Positions 12,976 through 22,651 of a stretch of 64,000 bases of DNA are shown piece after piece. The notes below the pieces were generated by a model. It made no database searches. It was not told the DNA's origin and worked only from the letters and a program-made list of their open reading frames with translations. Every line of letters starts with the position of its first letter. Positions within the stretch are counted from its first letter, which is position 1. Origin of the DNA: Agapanthus africanus (taxonomy: Eukaryota > Streptophyta > Magnoliopsida > Asparagales > Amaryllidaceae); the NCBI GenBank assembly GCA_030015575.1, contig CM057340.1, forward strand, positions 749,277,632-749,341,631, read 5' to 3'. The position numbers and the translations under genes are program-made.

Positions 12976-13222
12976 TATAAATAGAACCCGACCCCTCTAT
13001 GTTTTTACCAAACCCTAATTTCCAAACTTCAGAAAACCCTAGCCGCCGCTCCAAAGTTTTGCGGAGAGATCTCCCCATCTCGCCGCGCAACCGCCGCCGA
13101 AGCCTCCCTTGTGCCGCACTTCCGCCGCTCCCTTGCTGCGTCGCCCTCTGAAATCTTCAGAGGAGGTTTGCATCATCTCTTCCTCTCTGTTAAATTTTTT
13201 TATAAATCTGTGAAGTTTCTGA
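12976..13222 (+). promoter_or_regulatory. Promoter-like region with TATA box and telo-boxes upstream of Athila-1 downstream ORF
   Basis: TATAAATA is at 12976-12983. About 30 bp downstream come AAACCCTAA (13010-13018) and AAACCCTAG (about 13034-13042), telo-box motifs common in 5' leaders of plant housekeeping genes. A GC- and CT-rich leader runs to the ATG at 13223. This looks like a plant promoter and 5' leader inside a retrotransposon; activity is not shown. Confidence 0.5.
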
Positions 13223-14165
13223 ATGGCACCAACCATGCAATTAGAACGAGATTTTTCACAAATCTTTTCACACACAATTTATGGGAGTTATTTTGGTGAT
13301 GAGATCACACGGTGAGGGTGGAACTTTTTAATTTTTTAATCATCCCAATGCCTACGCTCTTCCAGATCTAGTCACTCGTTTTTACGAGTGCATGGAGGAA
13401 GGGTGCCTAACACAATACGGTTTCATTAAATTACTTTGGGGCGATAGGAAAATAATTATTGATAGGGACTTCATCCATGAAATCACTTTAATTCCTAGAT
13501 TACTTGTTCACGACCAACCCCTTCAATTTGAAGACTACTTACCCTTAATGGGTAATGGCTGTTCGAGAGAACCTAGGAAGGGCATACAGGCTAGAACCCT
13601 CTTCGTCAATGTATTAACCGTGTGCTGTTGGGCATAAAACAACATTTTATGCAGTTCACATAATACAGTATTTTTCACCCCATCTCTTCATATCGTGCAC
13701 ACCTTAATGACTAGAAACCCTAGATTTGACATGTGCACGGTTTTACTTAATTCAATTGGTGCTGGCAAAAAGGCCGCAAATTACCCATGTCCTATGTTAG
13801 TGACACAACTGTGTCGCTATTTCCTCCCTGTGGAGGAATTTGAGTTTTACATGCATGGAGGTATACCCATCAGGCCTCTTATTGAGGACGTATCCACGTC
13901 CTATACCCGCCTAACTGATGTATGGTCGCGAAGAGAACCGGCTGAACATGTACCCACCAGGACACCCAGCTCCAGCTCGACCGTGAGCGAGGAAGAGCTT
14001 ATCCCAGCAGAACATGCATGTCTACTTAGAAGAGCCACTAGGGGGATTGATACGTTGGTGGGGATGGTGACCAACTTAGATCACCGGGTGACAGAGATTG
14101 AACATGGCGTATCTACGCTGCTGGTGAGAGAGGAACGTTCCCGTTCACGTTCAAGGGGATGGTGA
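13223..14165 (+). pseudogene. Athila-1 ORF downstream of pol (frameshifted)
   Basis: It lies where Athila elements carry their extra, sometimes called env-like, gene. From the ATG at 13223 the frame shifts near 13310, is open at 13345-13637 (around DLVTRFYECMEEGCLTQYG), stops, and resumes in another frame at 13695-14165 (LLNSIGAGKKAANYPCPMLV). The pattern resembles the ATHILA ORF-1 protein family rather than a membrane envelope: no signal peptide or strong hydrophobic segment is seen. The C-terminus has a Ser-rich linker and a short heptad-like stretch (LVGMVTNLDHRVTEIEHGVS) followed by a basic Arg-Ser tail. Function unknown. Confidence 0.6.
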
Positions 14166-15592
14166 GGGCATGAGCAGTGAGGGCACTGCTTTTGGTAAGT
14201 TTGGGGGAGGAGGTGGTTTGTAAATTGTTATCATTGCATTGCATATTTTAATTTTTGTATATATTTTTTTCTCTTTTTTCTTTGCATGTTTAAGTCTGCA
14301 TTTCATCTTTATAAAAAATTATAAAAATAAAAAAATGGAAATAAAAAAATTGAAAAATAAAATCAAATAAAAAATTGAAAAATTATAAAAATTATAAAAA
14401 TTGGAAAATTCAATTTTGGCCATATTTGACTTAAGTTTGACAAGACGGTTAACTAGCTAGGAAAAACTAGATCCTAAATTTAGTAAATTAAAAACCCTAA
14501 AAATAACCTTTTTTAAAGTTTAACGGTAGAAAATATATGTCCTTGTAGTTTATCTAGAAATAGGCAAATTTTGAGTTCAGTTCTCGGGTTAAGTCAAAAT
14601 AAGGGAAGAGTATTGAAATTTTTATTGAAGTGTAAGTCTGAAAAATAATTTCGAACGTTTAGTCTAAATTCTGAAAATATATACCCTACAACTCGCACAT
14701 ACACGCACCTTGAAACTTGGGATAGTAGATGATACCTTGAATTGCTCTTGTTTAAAATCCTTAGTATGAGAAAAAATTAAATAAAAGTATAAGTGTGAAT
14801 AAAGAGATATAAAAAGAAATGAACACTGGTTTTGTAATTACTTAAGGCTGCGTAAAATAAAAAATATATAGCGAGGGTGCTTTATCACCTAGTGCCTTAG
14901 ACCAACTGGTTTGGGACTCACTGCTAAAGCCTTAGATATTACAAGACGAGGAAATACGCCTTAATGCGCAAACACATTTTGTAATCGGTCGTTAGTACCT
15001 CAAGAAGTATTAACGGTCGCATGAAGGATGTGTGAGCAATTTCATCTAAAATTCACCAACTAAAAGTATTTTGGACAATGGACAAGAGTATGATAGCTTG
15101 AATTGAATTTCCAAGTGTAGGGGTGATACATACACACACGTAGGGGTATATGATTGTGGTTTGGATGAGAGATAGGAATGAAAATAGGACTTATATTTTC
15201 AGTAGAGATGATAAAAATTCCTAAGTTGAGATGGAAGCTTAGAAGGTAAATTCAAAAGATGCTAAAAGCTAAGTAAATTTACAGAATATATACGATCTTA
15301 AGTTATATGATAAGTGAGTATGAAAAATACGGGATGATGATTTCTGAGTGGAAGATAATAGAATTTCTTGCTAGAACACCGAATTGAAGAACGAAAGTCA
15401 ATAGGCCAAATTGATCGGATTTTGTAGGTAGTATCCGCTGAAAACCCTCAGGAGACAACACTCCTCCGACTAGGGACACCTAAAGGTTTAACGGCTTGTT
15501 GCACGAGCTCAGTGCAATCGCGATTCCCTGCGAAAGTGAGGTTAGGATTTTTTCGAGAATAAAATTAGTTTTGCTCGGGACGAGGAAAAGAT
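14166..15592 (+). other. Athila-1 3' untranslated region with two hairpin/purine modules and a conserved block
   Basis: Non-coding and AT-rich. At 14173-14190 is a 7-bp hairpin AGCAGTG-AGGG-CACTGCT followed by AAGTTTGGGGG at 14197-14207. At 15423-15542 is a block about 94% identical to 25606-25726 of Athila-2, though nearby sequence is more diverged. A further hairpin (TTTGCTC / GAGGAAA, one mismatch) at 15570-15588 precedes the true polypurine tract. Confidence 0.65.
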
Positions 15593-15607
15593 AAGTTTGG
15601 GGGTATT
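15593..15607 (+). other. Athila-1 polypurine tract
   Basis: AAGTTTGGGGGTATT directly abuts the TG start of the 3' LTR; the same sequence abuts the 3' LTR of Athila-2. It is the primer for plus-strand DNA synthesis. Confidence 0.85.
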
Positions 15608-16029
15608 TGTTCATATCAGAATTTTGCATTATTATATTCCCCATTCTTAATCATATTGCAAATAAATAGGTGCTTTTGATCCATGTCTGCTAAATAGTTG
15701 CAGGTTATAGGTTCTCAGAACAATACAGTGAAATTCAGGAAAAGACGCTACAAATGTGAGACTACGACCAACAAATAGATGAATCTGCAAGATACCGCCT
15801 ACCAGTTTGAGGAACAAACGAAGATCAGCAAACAGTTCAATACACAAAGTACAAGGGCAGCACAAGATTCAAAATTTCAACGCGAAGCTTCCAGTAAAAG
15901 TCCACAAAGTCTGCACTGTTGGAAATCTGGAAGAGAGAAGAAAATATTCTGAAGAACCAAGTGAAGAAAATAGAAAGAAAAAGCAACATGAAGCATCCCT
16001 GAGAAAATGAACTCAAGACCTTACAATAT

Positions 16030-16077
16030 GGCCGTGGATCCACGGCCAAACATGGCATTCCGCCGCGGATCCGCGGC
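16030..16077 (+). repeat. Twin palindromes in Athila LTR
   Basis: GGCCGTGGATCCACGGCC (16030-16047) and GCCGCGGATCCGCGGC (16062-16077) are both perfect palindromes, separated by AAACATGGCATTCC. They lie about 150 bp upstream of the TATA box. Similar pairs occur in the Athila solo LTR (38763-38780 and 38794-38811) and in both copia leaders. Confidence 0.85.
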
Positions 16078-16178
16078 CGTACAGTGCACGTGTCGGTGGG
16101 TGTCGGTGCTTTGACCCGGCTTTCTTAGGGTAGTCTTGTAATTTTAAATGTGGATCAGATGTAAACCCTATGGTTTCT

Positions 16179-16194
16179 CCTATTTATAAATAGG
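16179..16194 (+). promoter_or_regulatory. Athila-1 LTR TATA box in a 16-bp palindrome
   Basis: CCTATTTATAAATAGG is its own reverse complement and holds a TATA box on both strands. It is the only good TATA box in this LTR. Confidence 0.6.
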
Positions 16195-17004
16195 AAAGCC
16201 TACAGCCTTTTTTGGGGCATGCCTCTTTTTATTTTTCTAGTCTAAAATTTCAATTCCCTTGTAATCGTCAAGAGTGCATCAATAAAGCAAGACTTTTTAT
16301 CTGAATTTAATTCTTGCATTTTTACCTGTTCTTTTAATATCTGCTATTTTATTTTGTCTTTTATTATTTGCAACTTAGATAGTTTTTAAAATAAAACATA
16401 AAAATGAATTCCATTGTTAATACCCTAATGAGTGAGTAGTTCCTCACTTGTTAGGGTTAGGTTTGGGGTAGGTTTGAGAGATGGAAATCTCTCACTCCTT
16501 TCTTCCCCGTATAATACTTTAAATTAGGACTCTATATTAATCAAACACACACCGCTCACTACGGCATCATATCCCACGAGATAGCAGTGATTCCCTACTT
16601 AGACTGGTTGTGGTTGATTTATATAGAGGTTAGGGCTAAGAGTTAAGAAAGGACGGACAAGGACCAAAAGGAAGAAACATAGTTTCTTCCTAGTCGTGCT
16701 AATCCCCTTTGTTAACTATTACCCTAACACCTAAGTTCTTAATTAGGGCAAAGGAAGCAGTGAGTATAATTCTCTTTCCAAACTAATCTAATCCTAACCC
16801 TAGCAAGGTTTTAATCCAAATTAAATTCAATCTTAGTTTTTATAAAAATCAAAACCTACCAAAAATAGGACTTAACTCGTAAGAATATAAAGAAAATAAC
16901 ACGTTTTCTCTGTGGACCGACCCGTACTCAACCGGCTAGCTACCAAGCGACACCGTCTTGATTGCGGTATATTCTTAATTTTGATCTATCTTTTTAAAAC
17001 GCTC

Positions 17005-17168
17005 ACATACGCAAAAGATCTCAACCAGTAGCTCGGCTTCTCACCAAACCAAACCCACTGAAATCCACACGTCTCTAGAGACAGCTCTCAAACCCAATCT
17101 CAGCCGTTCGTCAGCGCTGTCGGCAGATCGTCGGAAGACAACATCTGAAGGAGATAAAGACCTCCACA
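17005..17168 (+). mobile_element. 3'-end remnant of an older plus-strand Tat-family LTR
   Basis: From about 17020 the sequence matches the reverse complement of the start of the Tat-A LTR (17277 onward), including ATCTCAGCCGT, the cluster around CAACATCTGAAGGAGAT and the end GACCTCCACA (Tat-A: GACCTCCATCA). It ends at 17168, where coding sequence of the potassium transporter begins. The left part must be beyond Athila-1, outside the window, so Athila-1 seems to have inserted in this older LTR. Confidence 0.7.
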
Positions 17169-17276
17169 CTTCTCGACTGTGGTGTACCCTTCGCTGATCC
17201 TTGCATATGGTGGTCAAGCGATATATTTGATCAAGAAGCCAGATGGGATTGGCAAGGGTTTCTACTCATCTGTTCC
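17169..17276 (+). pseudogene. HAK/KUP potassium transporter fragment, left part
   Basis: Plant HAK/KUP/KT proteins move K+ across plasma or vacuolar membranes. This piece reads [20 protein letters not shown] and on to [14 protein letters not shown], matching the conserved (A)YMGQAAYL ... FYxSIP region of the family. The exon is cut on the left by a Tat LTR remnant and on the right by Tat-A at its GTTCC target site. The frame continues at 41043 once Tat-A and one duplication copy are removed. No stop is present in this piece. Confidence 0.82.
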
Positions 17277-18024
17277 TGATGGAGGTCTGGATCTCCTTCA
17301 GATGTTATCTTCCGTAGATCTGCTACGAGCGCTGATTGACGGCTGAGATCTGTTCTGGAGGTTGTCTCCTTCAGCGTATGGATCTCAATGGGTTTGGATT
17401 TGAGGTTGAGCCGAACTATCTGCAGGGAAGTCCCAGGGTGGTTGTGCCACCGAGGACCCTCCGACGATCAAGTTAGTGGTGCAATTTGGGCAGAGTAGCG
17501 GCTTAGTGGAAAGAATTGCGTACCTCGATCGTCCGAGAGAGGGGTTTATATAGCGGCAGCAATGGGCAGGCAGGCGCGAGAATCACGCCGGCCGTTACGC
17601 CCCTGACATCACGCCCGCGTGATAGGCGGGATCCCGCACTAATGGCGAGGCAGGCTCGTTAATGGGGATCGTGATGGCATGGAACGTGGGGTCGTGGGTG
17701 GTGGATATCTCGCGCATGGAGAGATTCACAGAGTCGTGGCGTAGGTGCCTGGGATCAGCGCTGCGGGTTGGTCAGGATGAACCCGAGGAGGATGAGCTCG
17801 GCGGGAGGCTCGGGGATGAGCGGGAGGCCAGGGCACCTTTGTACCGTGATAGCTCGGTGGCCAGCCGGGGGATGGTCTGGAAGGCCACCGAAGGTCGGGA
17901 GATCCCTCAGGTCGGAGGCCTGAGGTGAGGTCCTAACCGAAGTCCTTGATCCCTTCTTGTAGTTCTGGGACACGTCATCTGCCACGCGTCTGTATCTGGC
18001 GAGTCAAGATATCGAACCCCATCA
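17277..18024 (-). mobile_element. Tat-A 3' LTR
   Basis: 748 bp, TGATGGAGG...CCCCATCA on the plus strand. It matches the 5' LTR at 40302-41037 with scattered base changes and small indels. The minus-strand TATA box CTATATAAA is complementary to 17545-17553. Confidence 0.92.
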
Positions 18025-18074
18025 TTAGCCCCCCACTCTCGTCTCGACCCGCTCCTGGGTCGGGTCGAGAGTGG
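18025..18074 (-). other. Tat-A polypurine tract and adjoining hairpin
   Basis: The minus strand reads AGTGGGGGGCTAA directly before the 3' LTR (18025-18037). Just upstream in element sense, 18033-18074 forms a two-part hairpin: CCACTCTCG pairs with CGAGAGTGG, and an inner CGACCC pairs with GGGTCG around a loop GCTCCT. Tat-B has the same fold with different bases at 43261-43301. Confidence 0.8.
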
Positions 18075-18401
18075 TCTGACCGATCATCCGAGGTGAGTTC
18101 TCGTTCAAAGATATTGTCGGCCGTGGATTCCCGGGAAGGAAGTGGTATTTTCTTTATGGCGTCAGCGGATCAGGGGAGAGATCTCGCATTAAAGGGAAAG
18201 CGCCAGATCGCGTGTATGCCCATTGAAGTGACGGCTCACATGTCTGGTGTTGGTTGGCTGGCGAGATGTGTCCCAGGCGACCTCGCGCTCGAAGGGACGC
18301 GTCCAATGCGGGTGCGACAGGTGGAACGATGTCGGTCGTAGGTTGCGAAACGTCGTTTTGGTGGGAGTCGATCGGAGCCGTTGGATGCTTGCGCCGACAG
18401 C

Positions 18402-18409
18402 TATAAATA
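18402..18409 (+). promoter_or_regulatory. TATA box of opposite-strand gene in Tat-A
   Basis: TATAAATA lies about 135 bp before the ATG at 18545. The motif GCCGTTGGATG (18378-18388) is 14 bp upstream; Tat-B has the same motif (43596-43606) five bases before a weaker TATA (GATAAAA, 43611). Confidence 0.55.
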
Positions 18410-18544
18410 AAGGTGGGATCCCCATCTGGTCCCATACATCTTTCTAATTTCCTCGTCCCTAGTTGTGTCAGCTCAGCGCTCTTCTCCTCAGTTCGGATTC
18501 CGTGCTATCAATCTCCCAGGGATACCTTTCTTCAATCAGGTTAG

Positions 18545-19559
18545 ATGTCTTCTTCTGAGGAGTCTGTAGACGTAGTGCGGGTAGAGTCTAGAGGGTCTTC
18601 TGAAGTTTCCTCTTCTACTTCTTCCTCTTCCCCCTCTGAGCTGGAGTTTACCCGAGAAGATAGGGTGGCCCCCAGAGTTTAGGCCGCGGGTGTCCTTGGC
18701 GTGTGATTATCGCTAAGGCATACGGAGGAGCTCGCCAACATCAAGACCGGTTTCTTCATTCTTCCCGGCTATTCGCTTCGTCTGGCCGAGGAGGGGGAAA
18801 GGGCGAACCAGGCACAGGGCAAGGAGATTGCCATGTACCTGGAGGCCTTTTGGGCCGGGGTGCGTCTGCCCTTCTCCCCTGAAGTAAGTGAGGCGTTGAA
18901 TTGTTTCGGGTGTGCTCCGGGCCAGTTAGTGCCGAACTCTTAGAAGATCCTCCTCGGGTTCCTGGTTCGGTTGAGATTGTGTCAGATCCCTTTCAGCCTG
19001 AACCTTCTCCTCTTTTCCCTTTGCTACAAAAACTATCCCGGTGCTCGTAGGGACGAGCCGAGCTGGGTATACCTCTCCTTTAGAAGACAGCGTGGGGACG
19101 CCCCCGGGTTGGGGGTTGTCGTTGTGCCTTCTTCCTTCACGAATGGAAGAAGAAGTTTTTCTTTATTGCCCCGCCCGAGGGTGAGGACTGGCATGTGCCT
19201 ACCTAGTGGCAAAGGGCTAGCTATCCGTGGGTGAGGAGGTCGAATGATCCCGACGCGGTGGCGGTGTCGAAGTGAGAGCCCCTCCCTCGGGTTGATGTGC
19301 AGCTGTCTGAACGGGCCCTGAGTTGGGCCGGGCCCTGCCCCGCCGAGTACGCGGGTAAGTTGGGAGCTCTCAGGCGACCTGTTTAGACTTTGTGCATTTT
19401 TTATTTTTCCTGGCATCGCTGACTCCTCGTATTTTCGTCTTATGCAGGACCCATGGATATGAGCAAGTTCCGCGCGGCAGTGGTCGACGCGAAGAGGGGG
19501 AAGAAGTCCAAAAGCGCCGGCCCTTTTCGCCCGCCGTTTGTTCCAGCCCCGCCGGTGGC
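18545..19559 (+). pseudogene. Opposite-strand extra ORF of Tat-A, first part (Transposase_28-like)
   Basis: It runs against gag-pol, between pol and the 3' LTR, where Tat elements are known to carry additional ORFs. Starting MSSSEESVDV, it has a Ser-rich N-terminus and then a region like the 'putative gypsy type transposon' family (Transposase_28): GFFILPGYSLRLAEEGERAN, PFSPEVSEALNCFGCAPGQL, and WKKKFFFIAPPEGEDWHVP. In-frame stops occur near 18680, 18705 and 18941, with frameshifts after 19020. A likely intron 19355-19447 has GTAAGT and TATGCAG borders. The next exon (from PMDMSKFRAAVVD) is cut at 19559 by Athila-2 and continues at 27468. Role unknown; in living relatives it may encode a regulator or accessory protein. 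Confidence 0.72.
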
Positions 19560-21263
19560 TGTTCATACCAGAATATTGCATTTTAATACCGCTCATTCAT
19601 TATCTATTTTTTTTATATATCGGTACTATTAACCGGTGTTTGCTCAGTAATACAGATTACAGGTATCCGTGACAAAATACTGGAAATGCATTCAAAATCA
19701 CGGATATATCATTTGTGAGCTGACACTGCAACCAGAACCGCAAACCGACCAATATCCCGAGAGTTATTTTGCTTACAAGTGTGTGCACAATATTTTGGTC
19801 CAACACATAACATGTGTACACACTAACTCTTGGAACATAGACCATGGACCTAGGGGGCAGCCATGGCATGTGGGCTGGTGCAAGTGGCATGGTGTGATGT
19901 GCATTAATGGTGCATTTATTGAATAAAGTATTGATGTGATGCAAACCTACTAGTTTCCCTCCAATTCCTGGTGTACCACAAGTTCAAAACAGAGTAAGCA
20001 AACAACACCAGAGTCGTGCTAGGGACAACACAAGACCACACTGCAAATACGGGACCCAGACCTCGGAATTTGGCCGAGCCCTACCTTGCCAAATACGGCC
20101 TGGATGGCCCCACCTCCTCCTGTGGGCCCCATCCTCTCACAGTGTTTCCAATGCTACCATTTGGTCTTTATTTTATTGTTTGCTTAATCCCTTATCTTGC
20201 CTATAAAAGCAGATCATGGCAGCAAGGGAGAGGGGTCCAATTTTGTCATTCTTTTTGCAACACTTCATTTTGTTTTCTCTTTCTCTTATAAATAGCTTAG
20301 CTTCCCCTTGAGATCCTTGCCTTCTCTTGATCTTTCAACCTTTTCATTGAGCTTGAAGGTTTAAGTGTTGGTATTTGATCTCAAGGGTTGTATCATTCTT
20401 AAAGATGAATAAAGTCTCTTTTGTGCTTCATTTGCCTTGAGTTCTTAGCTCTTTCTTGATCATGCAACCTTTTAATTGAGCTTGCAACTTTAAGATTGGG
20501 TTATTGGACCTATGGTGTGTCATGTGATCTTTGGTTCTCATTCTTGCTCTTTTATATTTCTTTCTCTTTTATTACTTGCATTACTTTCTTGCACTTTACA
20601 TTCATGCTTTACTTACTTGCTCTTTAAATTCCATGTCATTTAATTACTTGCTTGTAATCTTTTCTTTTCTTTGCTTATATTTTCTTTTGCTCTCATTTTG
20701 GTTTGTTTTGTGAAAGGTTGTTAATATGGTGTTGTTAGGAAAAGAAACCGATATAGTAAGTTAACGTTTCGTTTCTCATTTTCTTTTCCCGTCTTTTCCA
20801 TTTGAAACTCCTCCCAAACCTTACACAAGCGCTCCGTTAGGCACCCTACCCTACCAAGGTAACGGTGATTCTTAACCGCGACCGGTTGCATTCGGTTTGG
20901 CCGGAGGCGAAAGCAAGAGACAAGAACGGACGGACAAGGTTCAATAAGTCGGATTCCACGAATACCGTACTTAAGCACCCTAATCCACATTGTTGCCGAT
21001 TGCTCTAGCTTCATTGGTTAAGTTCGGCTCAAAGGACTTGAATACAGAATCCATTAGCTTACACTATCCTATCGTTTCCTAACAAGCTTTATACTTGTGC
21101 ATATAACACTTAGGTTATATTTGAACAATTCCGCCCTCGTGCATTAACTCGTAACGACAAGAACGTAAAACGCTCCATCTCCCTGTGGATTGACCCGTGC
21201 TCAACCGACTAGCTGCAAAGCGACACCGTCTTGATTGCGGTTAACTTTAAATTCTTTCAATCA
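19560..21263 (+). mobile_element. Athila-2 5' LTR
   Basis: 1704 bp, starting TGTTCATACCAGAATATTGC and ending TTCTTTCAATCA. A TATA box (CCTATAAAAGC) is near 20200. The end region with TTGATTGCGGTTAA is shared with Athila-1 and the solo LTR. Confidence 0.92.
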
Positions 21264-21265
21264 AA

Positions 21266-21283
21266 TGGCGCCGTTGCCGGGGA
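21266..21283 (+). other. Athila-2 primer-binding site
   Basis: TGGCGCCGTTGCCGGGGA, two bases after the LTR; typical of Athila elements (tRNA-Asp class). Confidence 0.9.
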
Positions 21284-22651
21284 GACGGTAACGTTTTAAT
21301 TCTTGTTATTTCGGGTTAATCATTGTAAATTTCATCTATACAACTAACCCTATTTTTCAAAACAACATAAAAATTTCAAAACAAAAAAAAACTAACTAAA
21401 CTAACCATTTTGTTCTCTGGAAATTGGACCTGCTTGCACTCTGTAACTAAAATGAACAAATAAACAATACCAGTGAGATGATAGTAGAACAGTAAGATCA
21501 TAGAAGGAATTTGGAGCCCAAAATCCAACAAAAAACCGGCGACTTACCCTTGATATCCGAGCTCGCCGGCCGTACTACCCCTGTTTGCTCCAAAAAAATT
21601 TCCTGTGCTCCATTGTTCTGGTTATGTCCCATTTTTATTGTTTGCTTTTTTTAAATTTTAGTGTGTAGGTATTTGGGCATTCGTATCGCTTTTCCGCACT
21701 AATATCCGTTGTTTTCCCAACATTTATAGATTTTTGCGGATTTGCGAACTACGATCATAGGGAGTAAAGTGTACATTCAAAACTAAGGTGATTACGAAGT
21801 ATAGTGCCAAAGATCCATGTAGTTTAATCCGCGCAAGCGAACATTTCAAGCTATTCGGATTTAACTTCAACCGGGGTTTCCTAACCCAAAAAACTTAACG
21901 GTACGTATTTCTTAAACACCTTCTTCTCAAATCCGACGCATCCAATATAACATCTTTGCGGGATTCTTTGCAAGTTCGCTAGCAAACGCTAAAACTTGAC
22001 TAACCCGTATTTGTTGCAGTGCTGTGCTTAACATAAAAAACGATTGTTTGATTCTTTGAACAAAATTTTTGATTTGCGCATTGCATACATTAATACGGAG
22101 TTAAGGGTAAGCGAACCCCACAACATACGGTAAAGAATTTCATTACCTTTTTCCGTGGCCTACAAATCACGAAACTGTGCATAAACGTTTACCCACACAA
22201 ATTTTTAATAGAAACTAGACTTTAAGCCTTAAGGACTTCGCGCTCACTAGGAGAGGTTAACTGTGTTTAGAACACCGCTTAATGGTATATTGTTTATGGG
22301 GTGTCTAGGAAAGTGTTCACGGCGAAACCGCCAAAAGAGAAAGGGTTATTTAATTAAGGACCTTCGCGAAAGCGTCGGAAAACCTCCCCTTATCTCTGCA
22401 CTTACTTGGCCTCGTGATCAGTATATCTTGAGCCCGTTTCTCTACACAGTTTTACTTCGACAATCAAGTTCTTGAGCAGGTCTAGTTGACCTAGGTGAAC
22501 CCTAGACCGGTTAGGTGTGTGGTATTTTTGTGTCGTGATTCTTTTTGTCCAGATTCTTTTTGTGTGTGTACTTCATTCTTTTGTTAATAACTAACTTTAA
22601 AAAAAATTTAAAAAAATACCATCTTTTTCTTCTTCTTTCTCTCATAATATC
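21284..22651 (+). other. Athila-2 leader
   Basis: No convincing coding frame. The part 22165-22490 is a diverged relative of the Athila-1 leader (common phrases such as CGCGCTCA(T/C)TAGGA and a TCTAGTTGAC end). Confidence 0.65.

Larger units (their letters stand above)
2922..17004 (+). mobile_element. Athila-1: Ty3/gypsy Athila retrotransposon, 5' end outside window, nested insertions
   Basis: Order: leader, gag, protease, RT, RNase H, integrase, a downstream extra ORF, a long 3' untranslated region, polypurine tract and 3' LTR. Protein sequence of the protease (LDLGASVNLL) and RT (FMDDFSIFG) is typical of the Athila lineage. The 5' LTR and primer site are left of the window because a copia element sits in the leader. 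A Tekay-like solo LTR at 7060-10187 splits RT. Several stops and frameshifts show that it is dead. The right end is placed near 17004 by comparison with the Athila solo LTR; that border is uncertain by some bases and its target duplication cannot be seen. Confidence 0.88.
15608..17004 (+). mobile_element. Athila-1 3' LTR
   Basis: It starts TGTTCATATCAGAATTTTGC after the polypurine tract and matches the Athila solo LTR (37827-39212, reversed) along most of its length. The end is less certain: the solo copy ends shortly after the shared TTGATTGCGGT (16969-16979), and here a CA at 17003-17004 is the best candidate. It contains paired palindromes at 16030-16077 and a TATA box within a perfect palindrome at 16179-16194. 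Confidence 0.8.

Noticed and set aside
13223-14165. Possible viral-type envelope gene in Athila-1
   Set aside because: Position fits the env-like slot of Athila, but no signal peptide, hydrophobic membrane segment or cysteine pattern is seen; it looks more like the ATHILA ORF-1 family.
19033-19596. A 187-codon minus-strand frame
   Set aside because: It overlaps the opposite-strand gene of Tat-A and runs into the Athila-2 LTR, so it cannot predate that insertion; composition fits a shadow of the GC-rich coding strand.
19657-19944. A 95-codon minus-strand frame present in both Athila-2 LTRs (also 25874-26161)
   Set aside because: Shared only because both are LTRs of the same element; no protein likeness and no third copy to test constraint.
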